From SZUA-87 sp041687805 (GTDB lineage Bacteria; Actinomycetota; Acidimicrobiia; Acidimicrobiales; Aldehydirespiratoraceae), in assembly GCA_041687805.1 (NCBI GenBank), contig JBDNJK010000033.1:1-25020 (forward strand): a stretch of DNA of 25,020 nucleotides. Direction: 5' to 3'. Each line of letters begins with the position of its first letter. Positions within the stretch are counted from its first letter, which is position 1. The translations under genes and the position numbers were made by a program. Under the pieces are notes generated by a model, which saw only the letters and a list, made by a program, of their open reading frames with translations, searched no databases and was not told where the DNA came from. Shown one piece after another: positions 21,588 through 25,020 of the stretch.

Positions 21588-22288
21588 GAGGCGACGCCCA
21601 CTGTCGGTTCCCAGTTGGGCTTGGCATCGGGTTCACGCAAATACAGCGGAGCGACGTCGATCGGAGAGATCATGTCGCCGCGCTCCGCGATCGGGTGAGC
21701 CAGTTCAGCCAGAGCAGCAGCCGATGGTCGGTCGAATGCTGGAGGTGCAAGGTCGACTCCTGGTAAAGCTTCGAACACCTCGATATAAGCACGAGCCCCG
21801 TCGCCAACGAACAGCATCTCGCTGCCATCGGTGTTGAGGTCCGTGGCTAGATCAGATGGACTAGAAACGGCCGGAGCGGTCACCTCGACCAGCCCTGATG
21901 GGGAAGGCCGATAGCGAGCATGGAAGACCTCGCCGCGACGAGCATCCACCACGGCAACGATGTCGCGATCATCGACGGCAGCGGCAGAAGCCAGAAGGCG
22001 AAGCGACGTGGACGTGACCACACGAATCTTGAGCGCGTAAGCCAGCGACATCGCCGTGGTGATCCCGACTCGGAGCCCGGTGAAGAGTCCTGGGCCAACG
22101 TCAACCGCTATCGCCCCGATATCGGCCATCGCGATGCCCGCCTGATCCACGACGAATTGGATCTGAGGGGCGAGCGACTCGGCATGGCGCCTGGGCCTGA
22201 CGGTGTGGGCCGATGTCAGCAATCCATCGGGGCCGCCGAGTGCGCAACCGACCTGACTGGTGGCAGATTCGATTCCGAGAATCAACAT
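21584..22288 (-). CDS. tsaB: tRNA t6A biosynthesis protein TsaB
   Basis: A 234-residue ASKHA-fold pseudo-protease partner that forms the TsaB-TsaD-TsaE complex for t6A37 formation. It starts MLILGIESATSQVGCALGG and contains the family motif VDVGPGLFTGLRVGI and the C-terminal PLYLREPDAK. The frame stays open to 22315, but the ATG at 22288 has GAGGAG 5 nt upstream (22299-22294) and matches the family N-terminus. The start overlaps the end of tsaE by 7 nt, and the stop overlaps the rimI-tsaD start by 3 nt. Confidence 0.96.
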   Translation of the reverse strand: MLILGIESATSQVGCALGGPDGLLTSAHTVRPRRHAESLAPQIQFVVDQAGIAMADIGAIAVDVGPGLFTGLRVGITTAMSLAYALKIRVVTSTSLRLLASAAAVDDRDIVAVVDARRGEVFHARYRPSPSGLVEVTAPAVSSPSDLATDLNTDGSEMLFVGDGARAYIEVFEALPGVDLAPPAFDRPSAAALAELAHPIAERGDMISPIDVAPLYLREPDAKPNWEPTVGVAS

Positions 22289-22779
22289 GGTGACTCCTCG
22301 GACTCTACGGACCAAGTTTCCAGCGCCCGGGCCAGCGCATCCATGCGCTTCGTCCAGTTGGCGCCCCGCGCAGTAATTTCAAGCACTCGATCATCGTCAC
22401 CATCCCCGAAATCGATCCGGATATCAAGGCGGTCTTGTGGCAATGCCGGCAGGATCACATCGGCCCATTCGATGAGCGTGACTCCATCATCGAGCAACTC
22501 ATCAATTCCAAGATCGCGTGACTCCCCGGCGCCGCCCATGCGGTAGGCGTCGAGATGGTTGAGCACCAGTCGGCCCTGATAGCGGTTGGCGAGAGCGAAC
22601 GTGGGGCTCGTCACCCGTTCATCGATGCCAAGGGCCACGGCGAAGCCCTGAGTGAAAGCGGTCTTGCCGGCTCCCAGACCACCGAACAGAGCAATGAGGT
22701 CGCCCTCGGCGACTTCCGCGGCGAGCTTCGCCGCGACGGCGCGGGTGCCGCCGACGCTGGACGTGGCGCACCTGATCAT
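22282..22779 (-). CDS. tsaE: tRNA t6A biosynthesis ATPase TsaE
   Basis: A 165-residue P-loop ATPase required for turnover of the t6A enzyme complex. It has Walker A GGLGAGKT (33-40), SPTFALANRY typical of TsaE (switch I region), NHLDAYRM, and the Walker-B-like VTLIEWAD. The C-terminal ~35 residues are a lineage-specific extension. It lies 22 nt downstream of the P1-peptidase gene and overlaps tsaB, so all four genes from 23677 to 20052 are probably one transcript. The ATG at 22779 has no strong ribosome-binding site. Confidence 0.95.
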   Translation of the reverse strand: MIRCATSSVGGTRAVAAKLAAEVAEGDLIALFGGLGAGKTAFTQGFAVALGIDERVTSPTFALANRYQGRLVLNHLDAYRMGGAGESRDLGIDELLDDGVTLIEWADVILPALPQDRLDIRIDFGDGDDDRVLEITARGANWTKRMDALARALETWSVESEESPC

Positions 22780-22801
22780 CGGTCGAGCTTGGGGCGAGAA
22801 A

Positions 22802-23677
22802 TCACCCGTCGAGCGTATCGACAGCCGACCTGACGGCCTGTTCCACTGCTACCACAGCTGAGAATCGCACGTCATCGACGTGGGCTTTCACGTCGCCGGT
22901 GGCCGCGGCCACAAAGGCGTCGCCGTCGGTGCGCATATGTGGTGGTGTGATCGCCCTCGCCAGACCGTCGTGGGCGCCTTGGGCGACAATCATGCACCCC
23001 GACTTGTCGATGGCGGCGTTGGTGACTACCACGCCGATCGTGGTGTTGGCGAAAAGCTCGCTTCGGTCGGGCCATTCGTCGAAAGTCGCGGCGGCCACCG
23101 CGTCGGCGACCGCATGACCCTCAACCCCCACATCGCCGGCCGCGTTGACGGCTACCAGTGCGGTAACTATCAGACTGTCGCGTCGTACTGTCGCGATCGA
23201 GAATCCGCCCGGGCGTACCCACTCGGGGCCGCGCCATTTGCCGACCGTCGCTCCGGTGCCGGCACCAACCGGACCCGTTGCCGGGTGAACCGTCGCCGCT
23301 GCCAGAGCCAACCGCCCCTGTTCGGGGCCCGGCCGCACCGACGCCGAACCGACGTTGAGGTCGTACAGCGACATCCCCACCACAATCGGGACCGGCCCGG
23401 CCGCGGTCGGAAATCCTCGGCCCATGGCTTCCAAGCCGACCGCCACGCCATCGGCGGCGGCCAGTCCGAACGCCGAGCCGCCACTCAACACCACAGCGTC
23501 GACCCGATCAACCAGGCACTGCGGGTCGAGCAGCGCGAACTCTCGTGTGGCAGGCGCGCCACCTCGCACCTCGCCAGATGCAACGGTGCCCTCGGGCAGG
23601 ACGATCACGGTGACACCGGTGCGTGCTTTTACTTCGGTCCAGTGCCCAACTTCGAGGCCGGGAATTTCAATGTCCAC
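22802..23677 (-). CDS. P1-family (DmpA-like) peptidase / L-aminopeptidase-D-esterase homologue
   Basis: A 291-residue protein of peptidase family S58/P1 (PF03576), self-processing enzymes of the DmpA fold that release N-terminal residues from peptides or D-amino-acid amides and esters. Family signatures are GLEVGHWTEVKARTGVTV at the N-terminus, VVLSGGSAFGLAAADGVAVGLEAMGRGFPT (about 63-92), VGAGTGATVGKW (about 137-148) and VTALVAVNAAGDV (about 171-183). The physiological substrate is unknown. The GTG start at 23677 has no ribosome-binding site; a TACGGT hexamer lies 7 nt upstream, and a 10-bp hairpin ends 1 nt before the start. It heads the tsaE-tsaB-rimI/tsaD cluster. Confidence 0.9.
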   Translation of the reverse strand: MDIEIPGLEVGHWTEVKARTGVTVIVLPEGTVASGEVRGGAPATREFALLDPQCLVDRVDAVVLSGGSAFGLAAADGVAVGLEAMGRGFPTAAGPVPIVVGMSLYDLNVGSASVRPGPEQGRLALAAATVHPATGPVGAGTGATVGKWRGPEWVRPGGFSIATVRRDSLIVTALVAVNAAGDVGVEGHAVADAVAAATFDEWPDRSELFANTTIGVVVTNAAIDKSGCMIVAQGAHDGLARAITPPHMRTDGDAFVAAATGDVKAHVDDVRFSAVVAVEQAVRSAVDTLDG

Positions 23678-23678
23678 T

Positions 23679-23711
23679 GGGCTGACCGTAGCCGGTTGCT
23701 GCGGTCAGCCC
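23679..23711 (-). terminator. Perfect 10-bp hairpin between the SLH gene and the P1-peptidase gene
   Basis: GGGCTGACCG (minus, 23711-23702), a 13-nt loop, then CGGTCAGCCC (23688-23679). It lies 13 nt after the SLH-gene stop, as a terminator would. No U-run follows; instead the 3' arm ends one base before the next start codon. It may be a U-less actinobacterial terminator or a translation-control structure. Confidence 0.6.
23685..23690 (-). promoter_or_regulatory. Candidate -10 element, leaderless start of the P1-peptidase gene
   Basis: TACGGT fits TANNNT, lies 7 nt before the GTG at 23677, and no ribosome-binding site is present. It falls at the loop/3'-arm boundary of the adjacent hairpin. 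Confidence 0.35.
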
Positions 23712-23724
23712 TGTGGGTGTGGGG

Positions 23725-25020
23725 CTACTTGACGTAGAGGTTGATTGTTCGGGCCAGGAACGCCGCCATTTGCCCCCTGGTTGCCAAAGCGTTCGGGCTG
23801 AACGTGGTGGCGCTGGTGCCTTTGGTGATCCCTAGGTTGTAGAAGGACCCGATCGCGTCACTGATCTTGGAGTTGCTGCCGACGTCGATGAACGGCGTTG
23901 TTGTTGCCGGCAGCGTCCGTCCGAGCTTGGTCCATAGCCTCGTCACGAACAACGCAATCTGGGCTCGGGTCACCGAGGCGTCCGGCTCATACGTTGTCAG
24001 CGTGGCGCCGGTGGTCACCCCAATGCCATAGATGCATTCGATACCGGCTCGAGCCGTCACCGTCATCGAGGCAACATCTGTGAACGAGACGAGCGCGGTG
24101 GGGCAGGTTTCGCCCAGAGCCCGCCAGGTTGCGGCCAGCATCACGGCCATCTGGACTCGGGTTTCCGGGGCGGTCGGCTCGAACGTGGTCGGGCTGGTTC
24201 CATCCGCCACGCCAAGGTCATTCATGCAGTTGATGTCGTTACGGAAGTACGAGTCGGCCACGTCAATGAACTTGGAGGTAGAGCCATCGCAGCTACCAAA
24301 CGCTCTTGCTGGGGTGAGCGGCTCCGACAACACCGATTCGTGGCTGACACCGTCACTATTGGTGACTGTCACCTTGGACCGGTAGGCGGTGCCGTTGGTG
24401 AGACCCGACATGACACACGTCGTCGCACCGGTGGTGGTGCAGCCCACACCTGGCACCTCAGTGATGCCATCGGCGAGATAGACGGTCACCGTGTAATCGG
24501 TGACCGTCGCTCCGCCGTTGTCGACCGGCGGGTTCCAAGAATATGTCACTGATCCGTTGCCTACCTTGCCCAACGCAACCGTCGGATTAGCCAGGTCGGT
24601 CGCAGGAGTCGTGGTGGTCGGGGTAGTCGTGGTGGTAGTCGGAGGAGTTGTGATAGCCGGAGGAGTCGGTGTGACGCCGCCCGACGCAACCGACTCAAGG
24701 CTGTCTCCGAGAGAACTCGAAGCCAACACCTTGAACGTATAGGACGTGCCGTTCGTCAAACCAGACACATCGCAAGTCAGAGTCGGCCCGCTAGCGATCG
24801 TACACGTTTTGCCCGATACCGCAGTGCCCGACTCGTAAGCCTGAACCGTGTAACCAGTAATAGTCGAACCATTCGATGCCGATGCAAGCCACGAAACATT
24901 CACATGGCCGTTCCCGGCCAGACCGGTCACGGTTGTGGGCGCATCCGGAGGACCTACCGGAGTCACCGCCGCCGAAAGAGCAGACCAATCCGAGTAACCG
25001 TAAGAGTTATGGGCCCTGGC
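23725..25020 (-). CDS. Surface protein with fibronectin type III and SLH domains (partial; N-terminus off window)
   Basis: The frame is open through the right edge, so the 431 residues seen are only the C-terminal part. The first ~20 residues (ARAHNSYGYSDWSALSAAVTP) are the end of another FN3 domain. A full FN3 follows (about 23-118), then a Thr/Pro linker (119-141) and a second FN3 (about 145-238). Three S-layer homology repeats end the protein, at about 249-296 (KFIDVADSYF...TRVQMAVMLA), 311-362 (SFTDVASMT...TRAQIALFVTRL) and 376-428 (PFIDVGSNS...TRGQMAAFLAR). SLH repeats bind cell-wall polymers and FN3 repeats act as spacers or adhesion modules, so this is probably a secreted wall-attached protein. 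Paired cysteines occur in each FN3 (KTCTI...LTCDV and GVGCT...TTCVM). Its active or adhesive domain lies outside the window. Confidence 0.93.
   Translation of the reverse strand, partial: ARAHNSYGYSDWSALSAAVTPVGPPDAPTTVTGLAGNGHVNVSWLASASNGSTITGYTVQAYESGTAVSGKTCTIASGPTLTCDVSGLTNGTSYTFKVLASSSLGDSLESVASGGVTPTPPAITTPPTTTTTTPTTTTPATDLANPTVALGKVGNGSVTYSWNPPVDNGGATVTDYTVTVYLADGITEVPGVGCTTTGATTCVMSGLTNGTAYRSKVTVTNSDGVSHESVLSEPLTPARAFGSCDGSTSKFIDVADSYFRNDINCMNDLGVADGTSPTTFEPTAPETRVQMAVMLAATWRALGETCPTALVSFTDVASMTVTARAGIECIYGIGVTTGATLTTYEPDASVTRAQIALFVTRLWTKLGRTLPATTTPFIDVGSNSKISDAIGSFYNLGITKGTSATTFSPNALATRGQMAAFLARTINLYVK
24598..24666 (-). repeat. Low-complexity stretch encoding a Thr/Pro linker
   Basis: Short imperfect repeats of GTGGT/GTCGG type encode TPTPPAITTPPTTTTTTP and the following Thr run. 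This is a common inter-domain linker in exported proteins, probably O-glycosylated or extended. It is slippage-prone DNA. Confidence 0.75.

Noticed and set aside
24598..24666. Repetitive GTGGT/GTCGG tract considered as a CRISPR-like or regulatory repeat
   Set aside because: The units are irregular with no unique spacers and are fully explained as a Thr/Pro linker in the FN3/SLH protein.

Overview
The window looks like chromosomal DNA of a GC-rich actinobacterium, most likely class Acidimicrobiia (Ilumatobacter-like). The reasons are the SenX3/RegX3-type phosphate regulator with an 11-nt-period PHO box, an F420-type luciferase-like oxidoreductase, a mycothiol-fold (TIGR03086-like) protein, a groES-groEL pair under a perfect CIRCE operator, and a secreted FN3/SLH protein. 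This taxonomic call is inference from gene content. There are no rRNA or tRNA genes, insertion sequences, phage genes or CRISPR arrays that I can see. Genes are packed tightly, often with ATGA-type overlaps, and no stretch over 300 bases lacks a gene.

Layout. 1-2479 (minus): sucC-sucD followed by a partial lipoprotein-type N-acetylmuramoyl-L-alanine amidase that runs off the left edge. 2480-2605: divergent promoter region with a perfect 18-bp palindrome. 2606-3837 (plus): a small membrane-anchored protein coupled to an AlaX-type alanyl-tRNA editing protein. 3876-9110 (minus): pstB, a PhoU-histidine kinase fusion, a RegX3-type response regulator and the PcrA/UvrD helicase. 9111-9263: divergent control region with PHO-box units. 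9264-12069 (plus): an F420-type oxidoreductase, a Na+/phosphate cotransporter and a second PhoU protein.

12066-19959 (minus): a TIGR03086-like protein, guaA, a hypothetical gene, a CoA-type Nudix hydrolase, a 49-residue small protein, a large anchored envelope protein with its membrane partner, and groEL-groES preceded by a promoter and CIRCE. 20052-23677 (minus): a P1-family peptidase followed by tsaE, tsaB and a rimI-tsaD fusion (t6A tRNA modification plus protein N-acetylation). 23725-25020 (minus): the C-terminal part of a fibronectin-III/SLH surface protein that continues past the right edge.

The most striking part is the phosphate block at about 6.1-12.1 kb. PhoU is fused to the kinase core where SenX3 normally has its membrane and PAS input regions. 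The kinase therefore appears soluble and has PhoU built in. It follows an orphan pstB (no pstS, pstC or pstA here). The gene pair nptA-phoU lies on the other strand, and PHO-box repeats lie between the two arms. Together these suggest a rewired phosphate-sensing module.
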